Assembly (NCBI GenBank): GCA_900538555.1
Contig: UPYI01000012.1
Coordinates: 44,720 to 108,719, forward strand
Direction of reading: 5' to 3'
Length of the DNA: 64,000 nucleotides
Origin: an uncultured Porphyromonadaceae bacterium
Lineage (GTDB): Bacteria; Bacteroidota; Bacteroidia; Bacteroidales; Barnesiellaceae
Below, piece by piece: positions 45,428 to 54,338 of the stretch. The number at the start of each line of letters is the position of its first letter. Positions within the stretch are counted from its first letter, which is position 1. The position numbers and the translations under genes are program-made. Under the pieces are notes generated by a model. The model was not told where the DNA came from. It did not search any database and was given only the letters and a program-made list of their open reading frames with translations.

Positions 45428-46195
45428 ATGAAGACGAAAATATTTGCCGCACTGCTGCTCTTGTTCACACTGCCCGGGTTCGCTACCCGCGACAGCCTCC
45501 CGCTCAACATCGTATTCATCGGCAACAGCATCACGCATGGCGCCATGCTGCATAACGCCGGACAAGATGCGCCGCCCGTAAAATGTGCCGCATGGCTCGA
45601 ATCGCAAGAAGGCATCGGGAAAGTAGAGATCGAAAATCAAGGGTACAACGGAGCTTCGACATTCGATTTCCTGCCCGAAACAGGCAATCTGTTCGACCAG
45701 GTACAAGCGGCTGCCGACCGGTTGGCTCGCAAAAAAGGGATGCTCATATTCTCCCTGATGCTCGGCACAAACGACAGTGCCGAAGAGGGTACGACCGGAG
45801 CTCCCGTATCGGCGGAACAATACCGGAAAAACGTAGAACAAATCGTACTGCGGTTGCTCGAACGTTATCCCTCCGCCCGCATTGTACTGCATCGCCCTTT
45901 GTGGTACAGCCCCAACACCTACAACGGAGCGAAATATCTCGTAGCCGGACAAAAACGGTTGCTCTCCTATACACCGCAAATAGAAGCAGTCGTATCATCG
46001 TTCGCCATCACCCATCCCGATAGAGTATTCATCGGCGACACATCCGCCTACGACGACCTGAAAGAACATGCCCTCACCGACTATGCCGCAGAAGAAGGCA
46101 AAGCCGGCGTCTTCTATCTGCATCCCAACGAAAGGGGCGGCAGCAAGCTCGCACGCTACTGGGGTGAAGCCATACTGAAAGCCATACAGCAATAA
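45428..46195 (+). CDS. SGNH/GDSL-type hydrolase (probable carbohydrate esterase)
   Basis: This 255-residue protein begins MKTKIFAALLLLFTLPGFA, a signal peptide, so 45428 is preferred over in-frame upstream starts that run through the terminator hairpin. SGNH blocks are visible: block I FIGNSITHGAML (Ser34), block III LGTNDSAEEG and block V HPNERGGSKLA. The family removes acetyl or other acyl groups; sugar-ester targets are likely given its place at the end of a glycan locus. No domain beyond the single SGNH fold is seen. A hairpin terminator follows. Confidence 0.9.
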   Translation: MKTKIFAALLLLFTLPGFATRDSLPLNIVFIGNSITHGAMLHNAGQDAPPVKCAAWLESQEGIGKVEIENQGYNGASTFDFLPETGNLFDQVQAAADRLARKKGMLIFSLMLGTNDSAEEGTTGAPVSAEQYRKNVEQIVLRLLERYPSARIVLHRPLWYSPNTYNGAKYLVAGQKRLLSYTPQIEAVVSSFAITHPDRVFIGDTSAYDDLKEHALTDYAAEEGKAGVFYLHPNERGGSKLARYWGEAILKAIQQ

Positions 46196-46222
46196 ATGCC
46201 GGAGGCATATCGGTACACATTA

Positions 46223-46260
46223 AAGTAGCAGCATCGAAATAAAATTCAATGCTGCTACTT
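46223..46260 (+). terminator. Terminator after the SGNH hydrolase gene
   Basis: AAGTAGCAGCAT (46223-46234) and ATGCTGCTACTT (46249-46260) form a perfect 12-bp stem. No T-run follows at once, but it marks the end of the glycan-use region. Confidence 0.75.
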
Positions 46261-46330
46261 GCTTATACATACCGTAGGAAACAGATTGTTTTTTTAACAC
46301 ATTAAACCGACACCTTATCCAAAAACTTCC

Positions 46331-46338
46331 TACCTTTA
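46331..46338 (+). promoter_or_regulatory. Predicted -7 box for the glutaredoxin-like gene
   Basis: TACCTTTA differs from TAnnTTTG only in the last base and lies 23 bp before the ATG at 46362. The -33 region shows no clear match. Confidence 0.4.
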
Positions 46339-46361
46339 TAAAAACAGATTTATTGCACGAC

Positions 46362-46622
46362 ATGAAACCGATCAAACTATTCTACCAACCCCGATGTCCG
46401 TTTTGTAAACGGGCTTTCCAATACATCGACGAACTCAAAAAACGACCGGAATACAAAGACATCGTCATCGAATGTATCGACGAGACCGAACATCCCGACA
46501 TAGCCGACCGATACGATTATTATTATGTTCCCACGTTTTATGTCGGCGACGAAAAAGTACACGAAGGCGGAATATTCCCCGACGAAGTCGAACCGATTTT
46601 CAAAGCGGCATTGGAGAAATAG
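46362..46622 (+). CDS. Small glutaredoxin/thioredoxin-like protein
   Basis: This 86-residue cytoplasmic protein has the redox motif PRCPFCKR near the N-terminus and the cis-proline region YVPTFYVGDEKVH, with a final helix (EVEPIFKAALEK). It is a single thioredoxin fold of glutaredoxin size; CxxC should form a disulfide. A TTG three codons upstream is in frame, but ATG is preferred. The partner is unknown. It begins 140 bp after the SGNH terminator, marking the switch to core genes. Confidence 0.87.
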   Translation: MKPIKLFYQPRCPFCKRAFQYIDELKKRPEYKDIVIECIDETEHPDIADRYDYYYVPTFYVGDEKVHEGGIFPDEVEPIFKAALEK

Positions 46623-46666
46623 CGGTACTTTGCCCGATCCTTTACGCTCGATTCGGCAAAAATCCT

Positions 46667-46674
46667 TACTTTTG
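46667..46674 (+). promoter_or_regulatory. Predicted -7 box for aroA
   Basis: TACTTTTG matches TAnnTTTG and lies 19 bp before the aroA start codon. The -33 sequence is weak. Confidence 0.5.
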
Positions 46675-46693
46675 TAATCCGAATGGAGTTTTT

Positions 46694-47941
46694 ATGATAT
46701 ACCGTATCTCTGCACCGGCAATATGCCGGACCCGAATCGTATTGCCCGCATCGAAGAGCATCAGCAACCGCGTGCTCTTGTTGAACGAATTGTGCGGGAA
46801 TGTCGCCCCGATCGAGAACCTGTCGGAGTGCGACGATTCGCAGGTAATGCAAAATGCACTGTCCGAAAACGGGGAAACGATCGACATACACGGTGCAGGG
46901 ACTGCCATGCGATTTCTTACCGCCTATTTTGCCATCGCCCGTGGAAAGCATCTCCTCACCGGATCGGAACGAATGAAACAACGTCCCATAGCCCCATTGG
47001 TAGAGGCTTTGCGATCGATCGGCGCATCCATCGACTATGCCGGGGAAGAGGGATTCCCTCCCTTGCATATCACCGGAGGCGATCTGGAAGGCGGCAACAT
47101 CTCGCTGCCCGGCGACATCAGTTCGCAATACATTTCGGCTCTGCTGATGATCGCCCCCCGAACCCGCCGGGGCATCGACCTGACTCTGACCGGAAAGATA
47201 ACATCCCGTCCCTACATCGACATGACCGTATCGTTGCTGCGGCTCTACGGTGCCACCGTTACGGCAGAAGGGAACAGACTGACCGTAGCTCCCGGCAATT
47301 ATCAAGCCCTGCCGATGCGGATAGAAGCAGACTGGACGGCTGCATCCTATTGGTATCAGATAGCGGCTTTGCACCCGCACGCCGAAATAGAACTGCCCGG
47401 GCTGCATCGGGATAGCCTGCAAGGCGATGCCCGTATCGCCGAACTTTTCGAACCGTTAGGCATCCGTACCCGACCCTCTGCCGAGGGCATCGTGCTGACA
47501 CGGGGCGAACTCTCGACCGCACGAATCGAATACGATCTGACCGACCAACCCGATTTGGCGCAGACATTAGTCGCAACGTGCGCCCTGCTCGGATTACCGT
47601 TCCGCTTCACCGGTCTGCAAAGCCTGCGTATCAAGGAGACCGACCGGATAACGGCTTTAAAAAACGAACTGAAAAAACTCGGTTGCCTCATCGCCGACCG
47701 CGACAGTTCCATCCTCGAATGGAACGGCGAACGGTGCGCACCACAGCCCGACCCGATAATCGACACCTACGACGACCACCGGATGGCAATGGCATTCGCT
47801 CCGGCGGCAATCCGGTTTCCCGAATTGGGAATCCGGCATCCCGAAGTCGTCGGAAAATCTTATCCGAAGTTCTGGGATCACCTGCAAAAAGCCGGTTTCT
47901 TCATCGAACAGGAGTGTGACGAAAGGAGGAGTGGAAAATGA
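46694..47941 (+). CDS. aroA: 3-phosphoshikimate 1-carboxyvinyltransferase (EPSP synthase)
   Basis: This 415-residue enzyme joins phosphoenolpyruvate to shikimate-3-phosphate, the sixth step of the shikimate pathway to aromatic amino acids. Motifs are PASKSISNRVLLLNEL, GTAMRFLTAYFA, DISSQYISALLMIAP, SLRIKETDRITALKNEL and DTYDDHRMAMAFA, all placed as in the family. The ATG at 46694 starts at the normal position before the first beta strand; longer upstream frames run into the previous gene. The stop overlaps the start of the next gene by 4 bp. It lies 71 bp after the glutaredoxin-like gene. Confidence 0.97.
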   Translation: MIYRISAPAICRTRIVLPASKSISNRVLLLNELCGNVAPIENLSECDDSQVMQNALSENGETIDIHGAGTAMRFLTAYFAIARGKHLLTGSERMKQRPIAPLVEALRSIGASIDYAGEEGFPPLHITGGDLEGGNISLPGDISSQYISALLMIAPRTRRGIDLTLTGKITSRPYIDMTVSLLRLYGATVTAEGNRLTVAPGNYQALPMRIEADWTAASYWYQIAALHPHAEIELPGLHRDSLQGDARIAELFEPLGIRTRPSAEGIVLTRGELSTARIEYDLTDQPDLAQTLVATCALLGLPFRFTGLQSLRIKETDRITALKNELKKLGCLIADRDSSILEWNGERCAPQPDPIIDTYDDHRMAMAFAPAAIRFPELGIRHPEVVGKSYPKFWDHLQKAGFFIEQECDERRSGK

Positions 47942-48357
47942 TAAAAGCCTCGTTGATATTGATTGCCGCAACTTTGCTCTTAGGTATCGTGTTATACATC
48001 GGACACCGCCGGGAGAAAATAAAGATACGGAACGGCGAAACAAAAGCCGATGCGCCGGAACAACCCGAAATACCGGCAGAATGCTGCGGTGCCCACGAAA
48101 TATGCGAACGCGACAGCCTGCTGGCTGCCGTCAGCAAAAAGATCGAATACTACGACGATGAGGAGCTCGACGAATGGAAAGGGACACCAGCCGACAGATA
48201 CGACGACCGGCAAACCGAAACATTCCGCGAGATACTCTATTCCATGCGGAGCGACGAAGTGGCGGGCTGGGTACGCAGTCTGCAACTGCGCGGCATCGAA
48301 CTCCCCGACGGTATCAAAGATGAAGTTCTGTTGATCGTCGGCGAACGCCGTCTGTAA
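47938..48357 (+). CDS. Small conserved membrane-anchored protein between aroA and a metal permease gene
   Basis: This 139-residue protein has one N-terminal membrane helix (MIKASLILIAATLLLGIVLY) followed by basic residues and an acidic hydrophilic tail with a Cys-rich patch (PAECCGAHEICERDS). The end (EVAGWVRSLQLRGIELPDG) is helical. I know no function; gene order with aroA and a zinc/manganese-type permease is typical for Bacteroidales but is my recollection. Translation is coupled to aroA by ATGA, and the permease follows after 13 bp, so all three are one operon. Confidence 0.75.
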   Translation: MIKASLILIAATLLLGIVLYIGHRREKIKIRNGETKADAPEQPEIPAECCGAHEICERDSLLAAVSKKIEYYDDEELDEWKGTPADRYDDRQTETFREILYSMRSDEVAGWVRSLQLRGIELPDGIKDEVLLIVGERRL

Positions 48358-48370
48358 AAAAAACGATAAA

Positions 48371-49198
48371 ATGGAAATTCTACAATACGCCTTTTTTCAA
48401 AATGCCCTGCTCGGCATCCTGCTTATCAGCATTGCCGGCGCCATTATCGGCACCTATATCGTGACCCGCCGCATGGTATTCATCACCGGCGGCATCACCC
48501 ACGCCTCGTTCGGCGGTTTGGGAGTAGGCTATTATCTCGGTATCAGCCCCACGCTTTCCGCCCTCTGTTTCGCCATACTTTCCGCCCTCGGAGTGGAGTG
48601 GCTGTCGAAAGGACGCACGGTACGCGAGGATTCCGCTATCGCCGTATTCTGGGCATTAGGCATGGCGGTAGGTATCGTCTTCATCTTCATGACCCCCGGA
48701 TACGCCCCGGGGCTGACCGAATTCCTGTTCGGAAATATCCTGACGATCACCCGCACCGACCTGTGGCTTTTCGGCGGGTTCGCCCTCGTGCTGACCCTCT
48801 TTTTCATCGGGTTCTACCACTATATCGTATTCACGGCATTCGACCGCGACTTCGCTTACACGCAAGGCGTGCCGGTACAATTCATCAACTACTGCATGAT
48901 CCTGTTCGTCTCGGTCTGCGTGGTGCTGACGATCCGGCTGGTAGGCATCATGCTGTTGATGTCCCTGCTCACCCTACCCCAAATGGTCGCCGAGCTATAC
49001 AGCAACCGGTTCCGCACCATGGTCTATCTGTCGGTCGTCATCGGCATCATCTGCGGCACAAGCGGATTGTTGCTCGCCTGCATAGCCGACGTCCCGGCAG
49101 GAGCCACCATCGTGCTTACCCAGATATTCATCTACGCCGTAGCCAAAAGCCTGTCGGTGGCGCGGCACCGGCTACCGGGAAAAAGCCGCGGCGAATAG
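48371..49198 (+). CDS. Metal ABC transporter permease, ZnuB/MntB (ABC-3) family
   Basis: This 275-residue inner-membrane protein has about eight or nine hydrophobic segments and the ABC-3 signatures RRMVFITGGITHASFGGLGV, EFLFGNILTITRTDLWLF and VSVCVVLTIRLVGIMLLMSL. ABC-3 permeases import zinc or manganese with a substrate-binding lipoprotein and an ATPase; neither partner is encoded next to it, so they must lie elsewhere. It follows the small Cys-patch protein by 13 bp. Confidence 0.92.
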   Translation: MEILQYAFFQNALLGILLISIAGAIIGTYIVTRRMVFITGGITHASFGGLGVGYYLGISPTLSALCFAILSALGVEWLSKGRTVREDSAIAVFWALGMAVGIVFIFMTPGYAPGLTEFLFGNILTITRTDLWLFGGFALVLTLFFIGFYHYIVFTAFDRDFAYTQGVPVQFINYCMILFVSVCVVLTIRLVGIMLLMSLLTLPQMVAELYSNRFRTMVYLSVVIGIICGTSGLLLACIADVPAGATIVLTQIFIYAVAKSLSVARHRLPGKSRGE

Positions 49199-49270
49199 TG
49201 CTGCAATACACCGGTTTCGGTACAATAATTCTATAAAATATCAGTTTATAATATAGAAAGAGACGGCACA

Positions 49271-52024
49271 TTGAAACGCAAAATATTCCATAGCATACTG
49301 CTGGTCCTGCTGGCGATCGGCTTACCGGCGTGTTCTACCAAAAAGAATACGCGGGGTTCGCGTTTCTATCAGGCATTCACCACCCGCTACAACGTCTATT
49401 TCAACGGTAACGAACATTACAAGGAGCAGTTGCAGTCGATGGAGAAGTCGTACGAAGACAACTTCACCGAGCAGGTAATCTACATGCACCCTGCCGAAGC
49501 CTATAACAATCCGCAGGACCCGCAACCCTCCGCCGATTTCGAACGCACTATCGAGAAGTGCCAGAAAGCCATACAGTTGCACTCGATCAAGAAAAAGCCG
49601 AAACGGAACCAAAAGAAAATGGGCGACCCGGCTTACAAGGCATATCTGAAACGCGACGAGTACAACCCGTTCATACACAACGCATGGCGTCTGATGGGGC
49701 GGGCACAATACTACAAAGGCGACTTCCTCGGGGCTGCCGCCACATTCCTCTACATTACCCGGCACTTCACGTGGAAGCCCGAACTGGTAGCCGAAGCGCA
49801 GATCTGGCAAGCCCGTTGCTATGTCGCGCTCGACTGGCTGTACGAGGCGGAAGACGTGCTGTTCAAGGTCAATAACGACAAACTGCCCGACTCGCAGGTG
49901 GCATGGTACGAAACGGTATATGCCGACTACCTGATTAAAAAAGGCGAACACAAGCAGGCTATCCCCTATTTGCAGAAAGCGATCAAGAACGAACCGCACA
50001 AGATACAGCGTTCGCGCATGAACTTCCTGCTGGGGCAACTCTATATCCTTACCGGCGAAAAGGCGTTGGCATACGAGGCATTCGAAAAGGTGATCAAGTC
50101 GAGCCCGCCCTATCGCATGGAATTCAACGCACGGATCAAACAGACCGAGGTTTTCACCGGCAAAAACTACGAGAAAGAGGTAAAACGGCTGCGGAAAATG
50201 ACCAAACGCGACCGCAACAAAGAATACCTCGATCAGCTATATTATGCGATCGGGAACATCTACCTGACGCACCAAGATACCGTAAACGCCATCAAGAACT
50301 ATCAACTGGCGGCGAAGAACAGTACACGCAACGGAGTAGACAAAGCGGTAAACCAGATCACACTGGGCAACCTCTTTTTCGAGCAGCACCGTTACGTGGA
50401 GGCTCAACCCTGTTATGCCGAGGCTTTGCCCCAATTGAAAGAGAGCTATCCCGACTACACCCGGCTCAGCCGCCGGTCGGAAGTGCTCGACGAACTGGTA
50501 GTGTATGCCCAGAATGTAGACCTGCAAGACAGTTTGCAGACGCTGGCGAAGATGCCCGAAAAAGAACGGGATGCCGCCATACAGAAAATCATCGACGACC
50601 TGATCAAGCAGGAAAAAGAAGAGGCGGAAAACCAGCGTCGCGAAGAATACCTCGCCCAGCAGGAGGGTGCCGGACTGTTGAACTCGAACAACCAGCCCAG
50701 TTCCGGAATGAACCTGTCGGGCGACAAATCGTGGTATTTCTACAATACCACCCTCGTGGCTTCGGGTAAATCGGAATTCCAAAAGAAATGGGGTAGCCGT
50801 AAACTGGAAGACGACTGGCGGCGGAGAAACAAAGCCGGATTCTCGATGGACGATTTCACCGCACCGGGAACAAACGAAGATGCGGACAATCCGGACAACG
50901 ACGAACCGGGCGAAGAGAACAGCCCGACCGAAGAGGAAATGGCTGCCGCCAACGATCCGAAAAAACCGGAATACTATCTGAAACAGTTGCCGCTGACACC
51001 GGAAGAGATGCAGACCTCCGACGAAATCATCGCCGAAGGATTATACAACATGGCACTGATTCTGAAAAACCGGTTGGAAGATTATCCGGCTTCGCTCGAA
51101 ACGTTCGGGCAACTGGAAACCCGTTTCCCCGACAATCCCTACCGGCTCGAATCTTATTACAACATCTACCTGATGTATATGCGCATGGGCAAGAAAGCGG
51201 AAGCCGAAGCCTATCGGGCAAAGATACGCAGTACCTTCCCCGAAAGCCAATACGCACAGGCAATGGCAGACCCCGACTATATCGGTTCGCTCCGCCGTAT
51301 GAACACGGTGCAGGACTCGATCTATATCAACACCTACAAAGCCTACTTGGAAAACCGGAATGCCACCGTACACCGGAACTACGAATACATGCGTACCACC
51401 TATCCGGTATCGCGGCTGATGCCGAAATTCATGTTCCTCGACGCTCTCAGCTACATCGGCGAGAAAAAGCCCGAACGGTTTAAAGAGCGATTGACAGAAC
51501 TGCTGGAAACCTATCCCGATGCCGACGTGTCGCCGATGGCTACCGATATGTTGCGCGGCATTGCCGAGGGACGCAAACTCGCTATGGACGGCAAAGGCAA
51601 CACCCGCGGTATGTTGTGGCAGACCCGCCTGTCGAACGATACGACAGCGACCGGCGCCCCGAAAGGCGAAGCCGCCTTCTCGCCCGAAAAAAATGCGTCG
51701 CATTTCTTCGTCATGGTATTCGCCAACGACAGCGTATCGTCGAACCAGTTGCTGTTCGATATAGCCAAACACAACTTCTCGAACTTCGTCGTGCGCGATT
51801 TCGATCTGGAAGTAATGACCTTTAACGAAATCGGTATGATTATTGTCAAAGGATTTAATAACTTTGACGAAGTTATCCATTACCGCCGCATTCTCGACGG
51901 AAACACCGCATTCAAGTTGCCCGAAGGCGTGCGTCCGGTAATCATCAGCGAGCAGAATTTCAGGTTGCTGCTCGACGGATACAGTTTCGACGACTATTTC
52001 AAATTTACGGAACAAAACAATTAG
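49271..52024 (+). CDS. porW: T9SS outer-membrane lipoprotein PorW/SprE, TPR-rich
   Basis: This 917-residue lipoprotein (LLAIGLPAC, Cys21) starts with TTG and resembles PorW/SprE, a tetratricopeptide protein needed for type IX secretion and surface attachment of the system. Key segments are TKKNTRGSRFYQAFTTRYNV, VYFNGNEHYKEQLQ, RAQYYKGDFLGAAATFLYIT and VAEAQIWQARCYVALDWLYE (TPR helices, about 130-420), a disordered acidic section with PDNDEPGEENSPTEEE, and a C-terminal region of SprE type (AKHNFSNFVVRDFDLEVMTF). In Bacteroidetes this gene commonly precedes porX, as here with a 3-bp gap. Its presence supports the sorting-domain calls elsewhere in the window. Confidence 0.9.
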   Translation: MKRKIFHSILLVLLAIGLPACSTKKNTRGSRFYQAFTTRYNVYFNGNEHYKEQLQSMEKSYEDNFTEQVIYMHPAEAYNNPQDPQPSADFERTIEKCQKAIQLHSIKKKPKRNQKKMGDPAYKAYLKRDEYNPFIHNAWRLMGRAQYYKGDFLGAAATFLYITRHFTWKPELVAEAQIWQARCYVALDWLYEAEDVLFKVNNDKLPDSQVAWYETVYADYLIKKGEHKQAIPYLQKAIKNEPHKIQRSRMNFLLGQLYILTGEKALAYEAFEKVIKSSPPYRMEFNARIKQTEVFTGKNYEKEVKRLRKMTKRDRNKEYLDQLYYAIGNIYLTHQDTVNAIKNYQLAAKNSTRNGVDKAVNQITLGNLFFEQHRYVEAQPCYAEALPQLKESYPDYTRLSRRSEVLDELVVYAQNVDLQDSLQTLAKMPEKERDAAIQKIIDDLIKQEKEEAENQRREEYLAQQEGAGLLNSNNQPSSGMNLSGDKSWYFYNTTLVASGKSEFQKKWGSRKLEDDWRRRNKAGFSMDDFTAPGTNEDADNPDNDEPGEENSPTEEEMAAANDPKKPEYYLKQLPLTPEEMQTSDEIIAEGLYNMALILKNRLEDYPASLETFGQLETRFPDNPYRLESYYNIYLMYMRMGKKAEAEAYRAKIRSTFPESQYAQAMADPDYIGSLRRMNTVQDSIYINTYKAYLENRNATVHRNYEYMRTTYPVSRLMPKFMFLDALSYIGEKKPERFKERLTELLETYPDADVSPMATDMLRGIAEGRKLAMDGKGNTRGMLWQTRLSNDTTATGAPKGEAAFSPEKNASHFFVMVFANDSVSSNQLLFDIAKHNFSNFVVRDFDLEVMTFNEIGMIIVKGFNNFDEVIHYRRILDGNTAFKLPEGVRPVIISEQNFRLLLDGYSFDDYFKFTEQNN

Positions 52025-52027
52025 AGC

Positions 52028-53569
52028 ATGAAAAACGATACGATACTTTGGGCGGACGACGAAATCGACCTGCTGAAACCGCACATTCTGTTCTTGCAGC
52101 AAAAGGGATACGAAGTAATCACCGTAACCAACGGGCTCGACGCTCTCGAACAAGTGGAGAAAGCCCGGTTCGATCTGATTATCCTCGACGAAAATATGCC
52201 GGGGCTAAGCGGACTGGAAACCCTTACACGCATCAAAACCGTATCGCCGGATGTCCCGGTAGTCATGATTACCAAAAGCGAAGAGGAGAACATCATGAAT
52301 CAGGCGATCGGAAACAAAATCGCCGATTACCTCATCAAACCGGTAAACCCGAACCAGATTCTGCTCTCGATCAAAAAGAACCTCTACCGGAAAGAGATCA
52401 TATCGGAAAAAGCGAACTCGGACTATCAACAGGAGTTCAACCGCATCAGCAGCCAGATCAACGACTCCTATTCGTGGGAAGACTGGTACGAAGTGTATAA
52501 AAAACTCGTGTTCTGGGAAATGGAACTGGCGCAGACCGAAAGCAACATGGACGAACTGCTCCAAATGCAGAAGACCGAAGCCAACGCCGCGTTCACCAAG
52601 TTCGTGAAGAAAAATTACGAACGGTGGGTCGGGGGCGGCGAACATCCGCTGATGAGCCACGAACTGTTCAAATCGAAAGTATTCCCGCTCATCGACAACG
52701 GCGAGAAGGTGTTCTTCATCCTGATCGACAACTTCCGTCTCGACCAGTGGCGTATCATACAACCGCTGCTGAGCGAATACTTCACATTCGACGAAGAGCT
52801 CTATTTCAGCATTCTGCCTACTGCCACGCAATATGCCCGCAACGCCATCTTCTCCGGACTGATGCCGAACCAAATTGCCAAAATGTTCCCCGACCTGTGG
52901 GTGGACGAAGATGAAGAAGAAGGCAAGAACCTGAACGAAGCCCCGCTGATACAGACACAACTCGACCGTTTCAGAAAACACTATACATTCTCTTACAACA
53001 AAATCAACGAATCGGCATTCGGCGAAAAACTGATACAGAACTTCGCTCAGATAGCCAACAACCAGCTCAATGTCTGTGTGCTGAACTTCATCGACATGTT
53101 GTCGCACGCCCGTACCGAATCGAAAATGATCCGGGAACTGGCTTCCACCAGCGCGGCATACCGGTCGCTCACCGAATCGTGGTTCCGCCACTCGTCGGCA
53201 CTCGACCTCTTCCGCAAAATCGCGGAAAGCGGTTACAAGATCGTACTGACGACCGACCACGGCACCATCCATGTAGACAACCCGATCAAAGTAATCGGCG
53301 ACAAGAATACCAATACCAACCTACGGTACAAGGTAGGCAAATCGCTGTCGTACAATCCGAAGCAAGTGTATGAGATAAAAACGCCCGAACGGTTCGGATT
53401 GCCTTCGCCCAACATCAGCTCCACCTATATTTTCGCCACCAACCGCGATTTCTTCGCCTATCCCAACAACTACAACTACTACGTGGGATATTACAAAGAT
53501 ACGTTCCAGCACGGCGGAATCTCGATGGAAGAGATGATGATTCCACTCATTACCCTTACCGGCAAATAG
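52028..53569 (+). CDS. porX: PorX response regulator with PglZ effector domain
   Basis: This 513-residue cytoplasmic protein has an N-terminal receiver domain (residues 1-120: ILWADDEIDLL, LIILDENMPGLSGLE with the phospho-acceptor Asp near residue 54, VVMITKSEEEN and IKPVNP) and a long PglZ/alkaline-phosphatase-like domain (about 205-513: FFILIDNFRLDQWRIIQPLL, CVLNFIDMLSHART, ILTTDHGTIHV). PorX controls T9SS genes, with PorY and SigP in Porphyromonas gingivalis, and its PglZ domain can cleave nucleotide substrates. The start is 3 bp after porW. No porY is in the window. Confidence 0.94.
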   Translation: MKNDTILWADDEIDLLKPHILFLQQKGYEVITVTNGLDALEQVEKARFDLIILDENMPGLSGLETLTRIKTVSPDVPVVMITKSEEENIMNQAIGNKIADYLIKPVNPNQILLSIKKNLYRKEIISEKANSDYQQEFNRISSQINDSYSWEDWYEVYKKLVFWEMELAQTESNMDELLQMQKTEANAAFTKFVKKNYERWVGGGEHPLMSHELFKSKVFPLIDNGEKVFFILIDNFRLDQWRIIQPLLSEYFTFDEELYFSILPTATQYARNAIFSGLMPNQIAKMFPDLWVDEDEEEGKNLNEAPLIQTQLDRFRKHYTFSYNKINESAFGEKLIQNFAQIANNQLNVCVLNFIDMLSHARTESKMIRELASTSAAYRSLTESWFRHSSALDLFRKIAESGYKIVLTTDHGTIHVDNPIKVIGDKNTNTNLRYKVGKSLSYNPKQVYEIKTPERFGLPSPNISSTYIFATNRDFFAYPNNYNYYVGYYKDTFQHGGISMEEMMIPLITLTGK

Positions 53570-53608
53570 ACCGATACCCCCGAACGAATCTATAAACAAA
53601 ACCCTGAT

Positions 53609-54028
53609 ATGGAACCGATCGAAATAAAAAATCTGGATCAAATACACGATGCCGCCCGAAAATTCATCGCACAAATGGGCGACGAAACCGTCTATGCGTT
53701 TTACGGCAACATGGGAGCCGGGAAAACCACTTTCATCAAAGCCCTTTGTGAAGAGCTCGGCGTGGAAGACGTAATCAACAGCCCGACATTCGCCATTGTC
53801 AATGAATACCGCTCGGCTACCACCGGCGAACTGATATACCATTTCGACTGTTACCGGATCAACAAAATAGAAGAGGCTTTCGATTTCGGATGCGAAGACT
53901 ATTTCGCCAGCGGTGCACTCTGCTTCATCGAATGGCCTGAAAAAATCGAAGAGCTGTTACCGGGCGACTGCATAGCCGTGACAATCGCCGAGCAACCCGA
54001 CGGTTCACGACTGCTTACGTTTGCTTAA
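53609..54028 (+). CDS. tsaE: tRNA threonylcarbamoyladenosine synthesis ATPase TsaE
   Basis: This 139-residue protein has Walker A YGNMGAGKTTFIKAL and the family-specific NSPTFAIVNEYRS and YHFDCYRI motifs, then CFIEWPEKIEELLPGDCIAV. TsaE binds TsaB-TsaD and hydrolyses ATP in making t6A37 of tRNAs that read ANN codons. The gene is 39 bp downstream of porX, a linkage often seen in Bacteroidetes. The last codons run to 8 bp before the Imm17-like start. Confidence 0.95.
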   Translation: MEPIEIKNLDQIHDAARKFIAQMGDETVYAFYGNMGAGKTTFIKALCEELGVEDVINSPTFAIVNEYRSATTGELIYHFDCYRINKIEEAFDFGCEDYFASGALCFIEWPEKIEELLPGDCIAVTIAEQPDGSRLLTFA

Positions 54029-54035
54029 CCCCGGT

Positions 54036-54281
54036 ATGGAGAGCGACATACCCGTCTATATCGTATTGTCGATATTCGTTCTTACCGGAAGCATATCGCT
54101 CGGGGCGGCTATCGGCGACTGGCAATGGTTCTTCAACAGCCGGAATTGCCGGACGATCACCCGAAGCATGACACGACGGCAAGCCCGGTGGCTCTACGGA
54201 TGTATCGGTGTCGCGATCTGGGCTATGGCAATTGCCATTTTCTTCGATTTCCGGATCAACGGAATCCCCCGAATACCATAA
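54036..54281 (+). CDS. Small two-helix membrane protein, Imm17-like
   Basis: This 81-residue protein (MESDIPVYIVLSIFVLTGSI) has two membrane helices separated by a basic loop with DWQWFFNSRNCRTITRSM and ends in a helix (GCIGVAIWAMAIAIFFDF). The WxWFFNSR motif and size match the Imm17 family of small membrane proteins, some linked to polymorphic-toxin immunity. No toxin gene is next to it, so a general membrane role is also possible. An in-frame TTG at 54021 is possible but weaker. It lies 7 bp after tsaE. Confidence 0.65.
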   Translation: MESDIPVYIVLSIFVLTGSISLGAAIGDWQWFFNSRNCRTITRSMTRRQARWLYGCIGVAIWAMAIAIFFDFRINGIPRIP

Positions 54282-54330
54282 AGGTTGCAGCGCATGCGAT
54301 CGTCTGAAAACACATGCGCTGCAACCTTTA
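54279..54330. terminator. Bidirectional terminator between convergent genes
   Basis: TAAAGGTTGCAGCGCATG (54279-54296) pairs perfectly, 18 bp, with CATGCGCTGCAACCTTTA (54313-54330). It overlaps the stop of the Imm17-like gene and ends 8 bp before the M24 peptidase stop on the minus strand, so it can serve both. Confidence 0.9.
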
Positions 54331-54338
54331 TCTTCAAA

